Origin: Imbroritus primus
Lineage (GTDB): Bacteria; Pseudomonadota; Gammaproteobacteria; Burkholderiales; Burkholderiaceae
NCBI RefSeq assembly: GCF_964332355.1
Contig: NZ_OZ201293.1
Span: 62,001 to 126,000, forward strand
Direction of reading: 5' to 3'
DNA: 64,000 nt
Positions 42,614 through 50,648 of the stretch are shown in pieces (positions within the stretch are counted from its first letter, which is position 1; each line of letters starts with the position of its first letter). The translations under genes were made by a program, and so were the position numbers. The notes beneath the pieces are model-generated. The model saw only the letters and a list, made by a program, of their open reading frames with translations, was not told the DNA's origin and did not search any database.

Positions 42614-43705
42614 ATGTCCAAACTGGTCCCGGCCACGATCCTGACCGGCTTTCTCGGTAGCGGCAAAACCACGCTGCTCAAGCGCATCCTCACCGAAGCG
42701 CACGGCATGAAGATCGCCGTGATCGAAAACGAATTCGGCGAAGAAAACATCGACAACGAAATCCTCGTCCAGGACGGACGCGAGCAGATCGTGCAGATGA
42801 GCAACGGCTGCATCTGCTGCACCATCCGCGGCGATCTGGTCGCCGCGCTGTCGGACCTGATGACGCGCCGCGACGCCGGCGAGATCGAGTTCGACCGCGT
42901 GGTCATCGAAACCACCGGCATCGCCAACCCCGGCCCGGTGGCGCAGACCTTCTTCATGGATGACGAGATCGCCACGCGCTATCTGCTCGATGCCGTCATC
43001 ACGCTGGTGGATGCCCGCCACGGCAACCAGCAGCTCGACCAGCACGAAGCCGCCCAGCGCCAGGTCGGGTTTGCCGACGCGATCTTCATCACCAAGAGCG
43101 ATCTCGTCAGTGCCGATGACGTGGCCGCGCTGCGCCACCGTCTGGTGCACATGAACCCGCGCGCGCCGATCCGCACCGTCAATTTTGGCGAAACGCCGCT
43201 GGACACGATCTTCGACCTGCGCGGTTTCAACCTCAACGCCAAGCTCGAGCTCGATCCCGACTTCCTCAAGGCCGAGGAGCATGCCCACGACCATGAGCAC
43301 GGGCACCACCATGATCATGAGCACGATCACACCTGCAGCGCCGAGTGCGATCACGACCATGACCACGCTCACGGGCATGATCACGGCCACGCTCATCATC
43401 ATCACAACGACCGCATTGCCTCGTTCGTCTTCCGCAGCGAGCGGCCATTCGACTACGCGAAACTCGAGGAATTCCTGGGCGGCATCCTCACCGTCTACGG
43501 CGAAACGCTGCTGCGCTACAAGGGCGTGCTCTACATGCAGGGCGTGGACCGCAAGGTGGTCTTCCAGGGCGTACACCAGCTGATGGGCAGCGACATCGGC
43601 GCGCCGTGGGGCGACGAAACGCCGGGCAACCGCATGGTGTTCATCGGCGTGGACCTGCCGCGCGACGCCATCCTGAAGGGGCTCGAAGGCTGCCTTGCGG
43701 CATGA
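42614..43705 (+). CDS. COG0523/CobW-type GTPase, predicted zinc metallochaperone
   Basis: A 363-residue G3E GTPase. The P-loop is GFLGSGKTT (residues 12-20), and the metal-binding motif CxCC is Cys66-Ile-Cys68-Cys69. ETTGIANPGPV and TKSD complete the GTP site. A His-rich loop of about 45 residues (about 218-262, many HDH units with two Cys) precedes the CobW C-terminal domain. COG0523 proteins of this kind deliver zinc to apoproteins under zinc shortage and are commonly repressed by Zur, encoded 72 bp upstream. A hairpin follows the gene. Confidence 0.93.
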   Translation: MSKLVPATILTGFLGSGKTTLLKRILTEAHGMKIAVIENEFGEENIDNEILVQDGREQIVQMSNGCICCTIRGDLVAALSDLMTRRDAGEIEFDRVVIETTGIANPGPVAQTFFMDDEIATRYLLDAVITLVDARHGNQQLDQHEAAQRQVGFADAIFITKSDLVSADDVAALRHRLVHMNPRAPIRTVNFGETPLDTIFDLRGFNLNAKLELDPDFLKAEEHAHDHEHGHHHDHEHDHTCSAECDHDHDHAHGHDHGHAHHHHNDRIASFVFRSERPFDYAKLEEFLGGILTVYGETLLRYKGVLYMQGVDRKVVFQGVHQLMGSDIGAPWGDETPGNRMVFIGVDLPRDAILKGLEGCLAA

Positions 43706-43734
43706 GTCCCGCCGCATGAATCCTGTGTGGGTCC

Positions 43735-43760
43735 GGCCCCGGCAATGTCTTGCCGGGGCC
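43735..43760 (+). terminator. Hairpin after the cobW gene
   Basis: Perfect 11-bp stem GGCCCCGGCAA (43735-43745) with TTGCCGGGGCC (43750-43760), loop TGTC. There is no T-tract, so it may be a Rho-assisted end or a message-stabilising stem for zur-cobW. Confidence 0.5.
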
Positions 43761-43871
43761 TCCTGGCCGGCCACAGGTATTGCGGACGACATCTCCTGTG
43801 GCACTGTCCGCGTACTCAAGTACAATACCCCGGCTTTTGCGGGTACGTGACACGACATCAACACGCTCCAA

Positions 43872-43900
43872 TTGCCGGCCGGTCCTGTCAGTGGTATAGA
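43872..43900 (+). promoter_or_regulatory. Possible dksA promoter
   Basis: -35-like TTGCCG (43872-43877), 17-bp spacer, -10-like TATAGA (43895-43900). Each matches consensus at four of six positions. It would give a leader of about 340 nt. Confidence 0.3.
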
Positions 43901-44246
43901 TAAGCCTGCGGGCAGCGCGTGTCGCGGCAGGCCTCACTGCAGGCACGGCAGCGCGCGGCTTATGCGTAACACGGAAGTGTCACACAAACAGGAAGGCGAT
44001 GATGGGCGTGGGCCGGACAGACCGGTCCCACCGCCAGGAATACTGTGCCGGCCAGTGCCGGTGCTGGCTTCCCGGTGCTGCTGAGGCAGCACCCGGGCAA
44101 GCGATGGGAGGCATGCGACGCAGCGAGACTGCAGCCAGCCATGTGCAACGGCCGGAGTTCAATCGACGGCCAGCGCGGCCGCCGGGCGCGAAGATTCGAT
44201 TCGCGCCGCAGGCGGTCCGCATCTCACCAGAGAAGCAGCAGCAAAC

Positions 44247-44666
44247 ATGACGAGCAAGAAAATCCTGACGGAAGCCGAAATCCTCGCGATGGGCGAAAAA
44301 GACTACATGAATGACGCCCAGCTGGCGTTTTTCAAGCAGCGGCTCGAGCAACTGCGCGATGAGATCCTGAAGAATGCCGACCAGACCACCGAGCACCTGC
44401 GCGAAACCGTGGTCGTGCCCGATCCGGCCGACCGCGCGACGATCGAGGAAGAGCATGCGCTCGAGTTGCGCACGCGCGACCGCGAACGCAAGCTATTGAA
44501 GAAGGTCGAGCAGTCCATCGCCCGCATCGAGTCTGGCGACTACGGCTGGTGCGAGGAAACCGGCGAGCCGATCGGCGTGCCGCGCCTGCTGGCCCGCCCG
44601 ACAGCCACGCTGTCGCTCGAAGCACAGGAACGCCGCGAACTACGCCAGAAGTTGTTCGGCGACTGA
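44247..44666 (+). CDS. dksA: DksA-family RNA polymerase regulator with a degenerate zinc finger
   Basis: A 139-residue DksA/TraR-family protein that binds the RNA polymerase secondary channel and, with ppGpp, adjusts rRNA and biosynthetic promoters. The coiled coil (about 30-95) has the tip residues Asp59, Asp62 and Ala64 in VPDPADRAT. The globular end aligns with the zinc finger, but only Cys102 of four Cys remains: Thr105, Ser123 and Ala126 occupy the other sites (WCEETGEPIG; ATLSLEAQ). It therefore should fold without zinc, like P. aeruginosa DksA2. Placement between zinc-homeostasis genes fits use under zinc shortage. It could also be the organism's only DksA. Confidence 0.95.
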   Translation: MTSKKILTEAEILAMGEKDYMNDAQLAFFKQRLEQLRDEILKNADQTTEHLRETVVVPDPADRATIEEEHALELRTRDRERKLLKKVEQSIARIESGDYGWCEETGEPIGVPRLLARPTATLSLEAQERRELRQKLFGD

Positions 44667-44890
44667 TCTCCATCCGGCACGGGGTGCGCCATCACACTGG
44701 CGCGCCCTCGCCTTCCCACGTCCCGCCTCCGCTTTCCCCATCCGCCGCCTGCGGATGCATGCGTCGCCATCCGCCTTTTCGTTATTGCTCGGCTCGCTTG
44801 AGTGCGTGCCGTATCCGCTCTTTCCGCCGTTTCTATTGACGCCGCACTCTGCTAAGGTGGCACCCTTGTTGTACTGAACGATCTGCAGCC

Positions 44891-46105
44891 ATGGCTTCCT
44901 CATTTCCTGTCAGTCTCGTCGCCGGCCTGCCCGGTACGGGCGTCTCCGCGCTGCTCACGCAGTTGAACGCCTCGCTTCCGCTGCGCGTGCTCGATGCCAC
45001 GCAGTTGATGGAGCGTACGGCTGGCCAGCCCGCCGGCGACGAACAGGCCGCAGATGCCGCCGTGTTGGCAGCACTCAGCGCGGCGGCCGGGCAGGCACAG
45101 GCGCACGGCGAACAACTCGTGGTACGCGCCCGCGCGGAGAGCGTGATCGGTCTGGTCGATCTGCTGGCCGACACGGGTCGGGCCACAGGAGCGACCGGCA
45201 CACCGTTGCAGCTCGGTGTCGTGCTGACCGTACTCGATGCCGCCACGCTGCTGCAGGAATTCCACGCGGCCGACTTCCTCGCCGAACGTGATCCCGCCGC
45301 GTGGGCCGACGATGACCGCACGGTCGCCGATGTCCTGATCGAACAGATCGAAGCGGCAACGATCCTGGTCCTCCACCGGACCGATCGCGTCGACACCGCC
45401 ACCCGCCAGACGCTCGTGGCATTGCTGCATGCGTTGAATCCGCGCGCCACGGTGGTGGACGCTGTCGATCACCTCGATGCCCGGATGCTCCAGGCCGCTG
45501 CGCCCTATGATGTTGACGCCACCGAGGCCGGCACCGGCTGGGCCGCGCTGCTGCGCGGCGGCAGCGTCCCGGCGCAAGCGCAGGTCTCCGGATTCGCCTA
45601 TTGCCGCCGCCGGCCCTTCCATCCACAACGGTTCTTCGACCTGATGCATACCGACTGGCTGCGCACGCACGGCACCGTGCTGCGCTCGCGCGGCTATTTC
45701 TGGCTGGCCAGCCGCATGGCGCTTTCCGGCAGTTGGGAGCAGGCCGGCGGGGCGTGCCGCCACGGCGCGGCGGGGGTGTGGTGGAGTGCGGCCGAGGAGG
45801 CTGACTGGCCCGAGGATCATGCCCTGCGCGCCGAGATTGCCCTGCGCCTGCAGGATGGCGATGCGCCGGCGCCCTATGGCGACCGGATGCAGGAACTGGC
45901 TTTCATCGGCCATCAGCTGGACGAAGCCGCGCTGGGGGAGCAACTGGATGCCTGCCTGCTGAGCGATGCGGAGATGGCCGCCGGCCCCGACGCGTGGGCT
46001 GCGCTACCTGATCCGTTTCCGGAGTGGGAAGCCGACGACCATGATCACAGCCACGACCACGGCGATGACCACGTCTGCGGCGACGACTGCGGCCATGCCC
46101 ATTGA
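44891..46105 (+). CDS. CobW-like protein with a degenerate P-loop and His-rich tail
   Basis: A 404-residue protein related to COG0523. The N-terminal segment VSLVAGLPGTGVSALLTQL aligns with the CobW P-loop, but Val18 replaces the essential Lys, and no CxCC motif or TKSD motif is present. GTP hydrolysis is therefore unlikely. The C-terminal CobW domain is well kept (GFAYCRRRPFHPQRFFDLM; VLRSRGYFWLASRM). The end is a metal-binding tail rich in His and Asp with two Cys (about 385-404). It probably acts as a zinc-binding partner or buffer beside the active CobW at 42614. The function is inference. Confidence 0.82.
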   Translation: MASSFPVSLVAGLPGTGVSALLTQLNASLPLRVLDATQLMERTAGQPAGDEQAADAAVLAALSAAAGQAQAHGEQLVVRARAESVIGLVDLLADTGRATGATGTPLQLGVVLTVLDAATLLQEFHAADFLAERDPAAWADDDRTVADVLIEQIEAATILVLHRTDRVDTATRQTLVALLHALNPRATVVDAVDHLDARMLQAAAPYDVDATEAGTGWAALLRGGSVPAQAQVSGFAYCRRRPFHPQRFFDLMHTDWLRTHGTVLRSRGYFWLASRMALSGSWEQAGGACRHGAAGVWWSAAEEADWPEDHALRAEIALRLQDGDAPAPYGDRMQELAFIGHQLDEAALGEQLDACLLSDAEMAAGPDAWAALPDPFPEWEADDHDHSHDHGDDHVCGDDCGHAH

Positions 46106-46265
46106 GCGTGCCGCGCACGTCGGCCGAGGCTGTCCAAAAAAATTCCTGACAGGGCGCCGACCTGGCCGACCCACCGTGGTACCGGACCGATATCTTCAGT
46201 CGCGGTACGCCATCGGATGCCGTCGGCGCCAATGAGCGTCGATCGGTATCGATCCTGACCAAGCG

Positions 46266-46301
46266 GCGCCGTCAGCGCCGTCAGCGCCATCTGCGCCATT
46301 C
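46266..46301. repeat. Four 9-bp tandem units
   Basis: GCGCCGTCA occurs twice exactly (46266-46283), followed by two degenerate copies (to 46301). It lies just after the stop of the M48 protease gene (minus strand). It is a simple slippage repeat, not a CRISPR. Confidence 0.6.
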
Positions 46302-46308
46302 AGACCAT

Positions 46309-47232
46309 TCAGCGCCGCAGCGGCGCGCTGCGATTCTGGTCGCCCGCGTCCTGGGGCGCCGGGCCGAGATTGCTCACATTGCTGCGATACGGCGGCAGCT
46401 GCGCGACCGACATGCCCTTGGTACGCGCATACAGCGGCAGCACATTGGGAATCTGCCTTTCCAGTTCGGCAATGCGCGAGGTGCCCGAGGGGTGCGTGGA
46501 CAGGAATTCGATCGGCCCATTGCCGCCGACCGACCCCATCTTCTGCCACAGCGTGATCGAGGCGCGCGGGTCGTAGCCGGCGCGCGCCGCAATATCGAGT
46601 CCGACCAGATCGGCCTCGCTTTCGTCGCCGCGCGAGAACTTCAGCGACATCAGCTGCGCACCCACGCCCAGCGCCATGTTGCCGAGGTCGCCGAGGCCAA
46701 AAAACTGCGAGAGCAGGCTGGCGCCAGCGTTGGTCAGTTCCGACTTTGCGGCGCGTTCACGCGCATGCTCCTGCAGCGCGTGGGCGATCTCGTGGCCCAT
46801 TACCATGGCGATTTCATCGTCGGTCAGCTTGAGCTTGTTGATGATGCCGGTGAAGAAGGCAATCTTGCCGCCGGGCATGCAGAACGCGTTGATCTCGTCC
46901 GACTTGATCAGGTTCACTTCCCACGGCCATTCGCTGGCGCGCGCGTTCCATTTGGCGGTGTGCGGCAGGATGCGGTTGGCGATGCGCCGCAGGCGCACCA
47001 GCTGAGTATCGTTGGTGCCGGCCAGCAGGCCTTTTGCCGCAGCCTCCTGCTTGAGCTGCGCGTACTCCTGCACGGCCTGTTTTTCCAGCGCCTCCGCCGG
47101 AATCAGCCGGCTCACCGCCGAGCCGCCAGGACGGACATTCACGCCTTCCTGTGCCAGTGCCGGACTGCCGGCGAACAGCATTCCCGCAGCTATCGCCACG
47201 GCAGCCAGCGTGTTGTGCAAACGGTGTGTCAT
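46309..47232 (-). CDS. Periplasmic M48-family zinc metalloprotease
   Basis: A 307-residue protease with a signal peptide (about 1-27, ending PALAQ). The zinc motif is His147-Glu148-x2-His151 (GHEIAHALQEH), with the third ligand Glu206 in GDESEADLVG. KSDEINAFCMPGGKIAFFTG is the typical M48C strand. It has no TPR tail, unlike BepA, so it resembles the single-domain LoiP/YcaL group involved in outer-membrane protein quality control. A stand-alone gene. Confidence 0.92.
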   Translation of the reverse strand: MTHRLHNTLAAVAIAAGMLFAGSPALAQEGVNVRPGGSAVSRLIPAEALEKQAVQEYAQLKQEAAAKGLLAGTNDTQLVRLRRIANRILPHTAKWNARASEWPWEVNLIKSDEINAFCMPGGKIAFFTGIINKLKLTDDEIAMVMGHEIAHALQEHARERAAKSELTNAGASLLSQFFGLGDLGNMALGVGAQLMSLKFSRGDESEADLVGLDIAARAGYDPRASITLWQKMGSVGGNGPIEFLSTHPSGTSRIAELERQIPNVLPLYARTKGMSVAQLPPYRSNVSNLGPAPQDAGDQNRSAPLRR

Positions 47233-47431
47233 AGGGATGACTCCATGCTCCAGACAAATGCAGGGAATCAGGATACACGACCCATGCTGCAGACAGCGGA
47301 TCAGGCGGCGTCTTCCTGCGCTTGGCAGGAGACGGCGACGGTCTGTCTGACGCGTCGCGTCTGCCTTGCCGCCTCATCTGGCCGTGGGTCCGCCGCAGTG
47401 TACGCGCCGGCACCATTGCTGGCCGGGAAAC

Positions 47432-47941
47432 TCACGGGCTCGGAAACACCACCGCGGGCCCGGCCGGTGCGCTGCCCGGCGGCAGATAGGCCGGCGCCGG
47501 CTCGCCCTTGGGGCCGAGCGAGGCGATGTAGCGGTAGATCGCCTTCAGGTCGTCCTGGCGCATGTGGTGCAGGCTGGGCGTGGGCATCGGCGGACGCATC
47601 TCCGAGCGCGCCCGGGCCAGCCACTGCTGCTGCGTCATCTGCGACACCAGCAGGCGCAGGTTGCCGGCATACGTGGTGCCCCAAGGGCCGCTGAAGCCGA
47701 GCCGGTCGCCGACCAGCCAGTCTTTCTCCGCCACCTTGCCACCCGAAGCGGCGTAGCCGGGCGTATGGCAATCATTGCACCCGGCAATTCGCACCAGATA
47801 GCGGCCGCGTTCGATCTGCTTGGCGGCGGACTGCTGCGTGGCAGGCGCAGCCTGTACCAGCGTCGAGACGCATAGCGCTGCAGCGGCAGCAGCCAAAAGG
47901 GCGGATCGCATCAGGCCGCCCGTTTCAGAACAGGTTCTCAT
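47432..47941 (-). CDS. Periplasmic class I c-type cytochrome
   Basis: A 169-residue exported monohaem cytochrome c. The haem site is CNDCH near residue 55 (RIAGCNDCHTPGY). The axial Met is probably in EMRPPMPTPSLHHM. The signal peptide is LLAAAAAALCVSTLVQAAPA. The start at 47941 has GGGAGA upstream but puts ten residues before a second Met (47911), from which the signal peptide begins normally. The partner dehydrogenase is not adjacent. Confidence 0.88.
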   Translation of the reverse strand: MRTCSETGGLMRSALLAAAAAALCVSTLVQAAPATQQSAAKQIERGRYLVRIAGCNDCHTPGYAASGGKVAEKDWLVGDRLGFSGPWGTTYAGNLRLLVSQMTQQQWLARARSEMRPPMPTPSLHHMRQDDLKAIYRYIASLGPKGEPAPAYLPPGSAPAGPAVVFPSP

Positions 47942-48249
47942 TGCATGTCTCCCAGGGATGGACCGTCGGGCCGGTCGGCCTGCCAGGTCGGGTTTGGATC
48001 AGGATGCAAAAGCGTGACTGACATCGTCTCCCGCGCACGCACCAGCCACGTCGCTGCTGGCAGGAATGAACCGGCCCGGCAGCGGCATGGCGGAGGGTGC
48101 GGTCGGAATGGCGATGCCGGTATCTTCATCCTTTATTGCCGCGTCCGGTAGTCCCCTGTTTGGGTGCTGTGGGTCAAGGAAACGGACGAGTATCGAATTC
48201 ATCACACATGGGATGGTCCACCATGATATGGGCCTCATCCTCAGCGCCC
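47942..48249. other. 308-bp region between the cytochrome and pbpC genes
   Basis: A minus-strand frame of 84 codons (47999-48253) spans most of it but lacks recognisable composition or domain, so I do not call it a gene. No hairpin with a T-tract was seen. Confidence 0.4.
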
Positions 48250-50613
48250 TCACGGCGCACGCAACGTCGCCCCGCGCACCTCGATCTGGCGGCGCGCGAG
48301 TACCCGGCCCTGGGCATCGCTGAGCGTGATTTCATGGCGGCCCGGCCATGGCAGCCAGCCGACTTCCGCGCCACGGCCCACGGGCTTGCCGCCGATGGCC
48401 CAGCGCAGTGCATGGCCCTGTTGCGCGCTCAGGCCGCCCACCGCCGTGGCGCGCAGCCACACGCGCTGGTTGCGTGGCGGAATGTCCGGGTCGAGCGCCA
48501 CGATGGTGCCATCGGCCGGCGCAAGGATCGAGGGCGCGGCGCGCGCCGTGGGCGGCGCCGGCGTACCGGGCAGGATGGCCTGCTGTTCCGTGCCCGCCAG
48601 GAAGACCTCATCGCGCGCCGGTTCGAGCGGTCCTGCACCCGGCGCAGCTGCCCCGAAATGAATCGCCGTGCGCACGGTCCCGGCTGGCATGGCGGGGGCG
48701 TGGCTCGGCGTTTGCGCATGCAAGGCGCTCATCACCTCGTGCCAGATCGGCGCCGCACCATCGATGCCCGACACATCCCACATGCTCGCGCCGCTGGTGT
48801 TGCCGATCCACACGCCGACGGTGTAGCGCTGCGACCAGCCGAGGGCCCAGTTGTCGCGCATGTCCTTGCTGGTGCCGGTTTTCACCGCGCTCCAGAAACG
48901 CGTGGTGAGCGGGCTGTCGAGTCCGAAGGTGCGCGTGCGCGCGTGGCGGTCGGCGAGGATGTCGGCGACGATCCAGGCCGCGCGTGCGTCGAGCACTTGG
49001 TTGCCGGACGCTACGCTACCTGCGCCGGCGCTGGCTGGGCGCGTGCGGCCTGCCGGCCGGGCGGGGGATGCAACGGATGTGCTGGCCATCGTGTGCATCG
49101 GCCCGTAACGTCCGCCGTTCGCCAGCGCGCGGTAGGCGTTGGTGAGCGCGCCTAGTGGCACATCAGCACTGCCGAGCGCGAGGCTGTAGCCGTAGTAGTC
49201 GCCCGACTCCGGCAGCGGCAGGCCGAGCTGGCGCAGGCGTTGATGAAAGCGGTGCGGCGTCACCATGACGAGCGTGCGCACCGCCGGAATGTTCAGCGAC
49301 GAACCGAGCGCCGTGCGTGTGCTGACCCAGCCGCTGTAGCGGCGGTCGTAGTTTTGCGGCACATACAGCCCGCCGCCCGTGGGCAGGTTGACCGGCGTGT
49401 CGTCGAGCAGCGACGCGGCGGTCAGCCGCCGTTCCTCGATTGCCTGCGCATACAGGAACGGCTTGAGCGTCGAACCGGCCTGCCGCAGCGCCAGCGCGTG
49501 ATCGACCTGCGCCGCGCCCGACAGCGTGCCCGACGAGCCGACCCACGCCAGGACCTCGCCGCTGGCATTGTCGAGCACCACCACCGCGCCATCCTGCACG
49601 TTGCGCTTCGTCAGTGCCTGCAGATGGCGCGCGAGACTTTCCTGTGCGATGCGCTGGAGACGCGCGTCGAGCGTCGACCGCACGGTGGCCGTCAATGGCG
49701 GCGCCTCCTGCGCAAGCCGGCGGCCAAGGTGCGGAGCAAGATTGAGTTGCGTACCCAGTGCCGGCGTGCTCGCCGGACGCGCGAACGCCAGTTGCACGAA
49801 GCCGTCGAGGCCCCCGCAGGCCTGCGCTTCCTGCATGATCTTGAGGATCGCGCAGGCGCGCTGGGCAACCCGCGCTGCGCCGGCATTCGGGCCGCGCAGC
49901 AGCGCCGCCGCCACGGCGGCCTCGCGAGCATCGAGACCGCTCGGATACTTGCCGAACAGCGTATGCGACAACGCCGAGATGCCCACCATCTCGCCCCGGA
50001 AGGGCACGAGGTTCAGATACGCCTCGAGGATCTGGTCCTTGCGCCAGTGGCGCTCCAGCGCCGTGGCGTCGATGGCCTGGCCGATCTTCTGGCGCAGGCT
50101 GCGGCCGCCGGCGATGGCCTGCAGGTCGCTGTCGAGCAGACCCGCGAGCTGCATCGTCAGCGTCGATGCGCCGCGCGTGCGCGTGTGCCAGAGATTGCCC
50201 CAGGCCGCCGCTGCCACGCCGCGCCAGTCGATGCCGCTGTGCGCGTAGAACCGCTTGTCCTCCGATAGCACGATGGCCTCGCGCAGCGCTGGCGACACAT
50301 CCGCCAGCGCCACCCACTCGCCGCGCCGTGCCGCATAGTCGCGCCGCACGCGCTGCACTGGCTCGCCATGCCGATCGAGGATCGTCACATCGGAGGACAG
50401 CCAGGCTGTGCGCACGTGCTCGTAGCGTGGCACGGCGGCGTGGGCGGAACCGGGTAGCGTGCCCAGCGCGAGGCCGATGACCAGCGCGGCGACTGACGCG
50501 CTGACCGGTGCGCGTACCGTTGCACCTGCCGTCGCACAAGCCAGTCTGCACACCGACGCAGTCACCCACGTGGCCGCCTGCCTCTTCATCAGCATTCGTC
50601 CCCGATCCTCCAT
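48250..50613 (-). CDS. pbpC: Penicillin-binding protein 1C
   Basis: A bifunctional class A PBP of 787 residues. After an N-terminal membrane segment (about 38-60), the glycosyltransferase domain has the catalytic Glu118 region (LSEDKRFYAHSGIDW) and RGASTLTMQLAGLL. The transpeptidase domain has Ser381-Thr-Leu-Lys384, SSLN and KTGTSKDMRDNWALGWS. The C-terminus is the BiPBP_C domain (about 690-787). The start is uncertain among Met1, Met7 and Met9. It lies 35 bp downstream of the alpha-2-macroglobulin gene, the pairing seen in many Gram-negatives. Confidence 0.95.
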   Translation of the reverse strand: MEDRGRMLMKRQAATWVTASVCRLACATAGATVRAPVSASVAALVIGLALGTLPGSAHAAVPRYEHVRTAWLSSDVTILDRHGEPVQRVRRDYAARRGEWVALADVSPALREAIVLSEDKRFYAHSGIDWRGVAAAAWGNLWHTRTRGASTLTMQLAGLLDSDLQAIAGGRSLRQKIGQAIDATALERHWRKDQILEAYLNLVPFRGEMVGISALSHTLFGKYPSGLDAREAAVAAALLRGPNAGAARVAQRACAILKIMQEAQACGGLDGFVQLAFARPASTPALGTQLNLAPHLGRRLAQEAPPLTATVRSTLDARLQRIAQESLARHLQALTKRNVQDGAVVVLDNASGEVLAWVGSSGTLSGAAQVDHALALRQAGSTLKPFLYAQAIEERRLTAASLLDDTPVNLPTGGGLYVPQNYDRRYSGWVSTRTALGSSLNIPAVRTLVMVTPHRFHQRLRQLGLPLPESGDYYGYSLALGSADVPLGALTNAYRALANGGRYGPMHTMASTSVASPARPAGRTRPASAGAGSVASGNQVLDARAAWIVADILADRHARTRTFGLDSPLTTRFWSAVKTGTSKDMRDNWALGWSQRYTVGVWIGNTSGASMWDVSGIDGAAPIWHEVMSALHAQTPSHAPAMPAGTVRTAIHFGAAAPGAGPLEPARDEVFLAGTEQQAILPGTPAPPTARAAPSILAPADGTIVALDPDIPPRNQRVWLRATAVGGLSAQQGHALRWAIGGKPVGRGAEVGWLPWPGRHEITLSDAQGRVLARRQIEVRGATLRAP

Positions 50614-50648
50614 CGCCTACGCCGGGCTCCGCATCGTTCGCACCATGC

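Larger units (their letters stand above)
43706..44246. other. 541-bp region before dksA
   Basis: No gene is supported. It holds the post-cobW hairpin (43735-43760) and a weak promoter-like pair (43872-43900). The rest, about 345 nt, would be dksA leader. The GC-rich leader contains several short stems but no recognised riboswitch. Confidence 0.5.

Noticed and set aside
46266..46301. Tandem 9-bp units as a CRISPR-like array
   Set aside because: Units are contiguous with no spacers and total only about 36 bp.
47999..48253. 84-codon minus-strand frame before the cytochrome gene
   Set aside because: No recognisable features and no ribosome-binding site; overlaps the end of pbpC.
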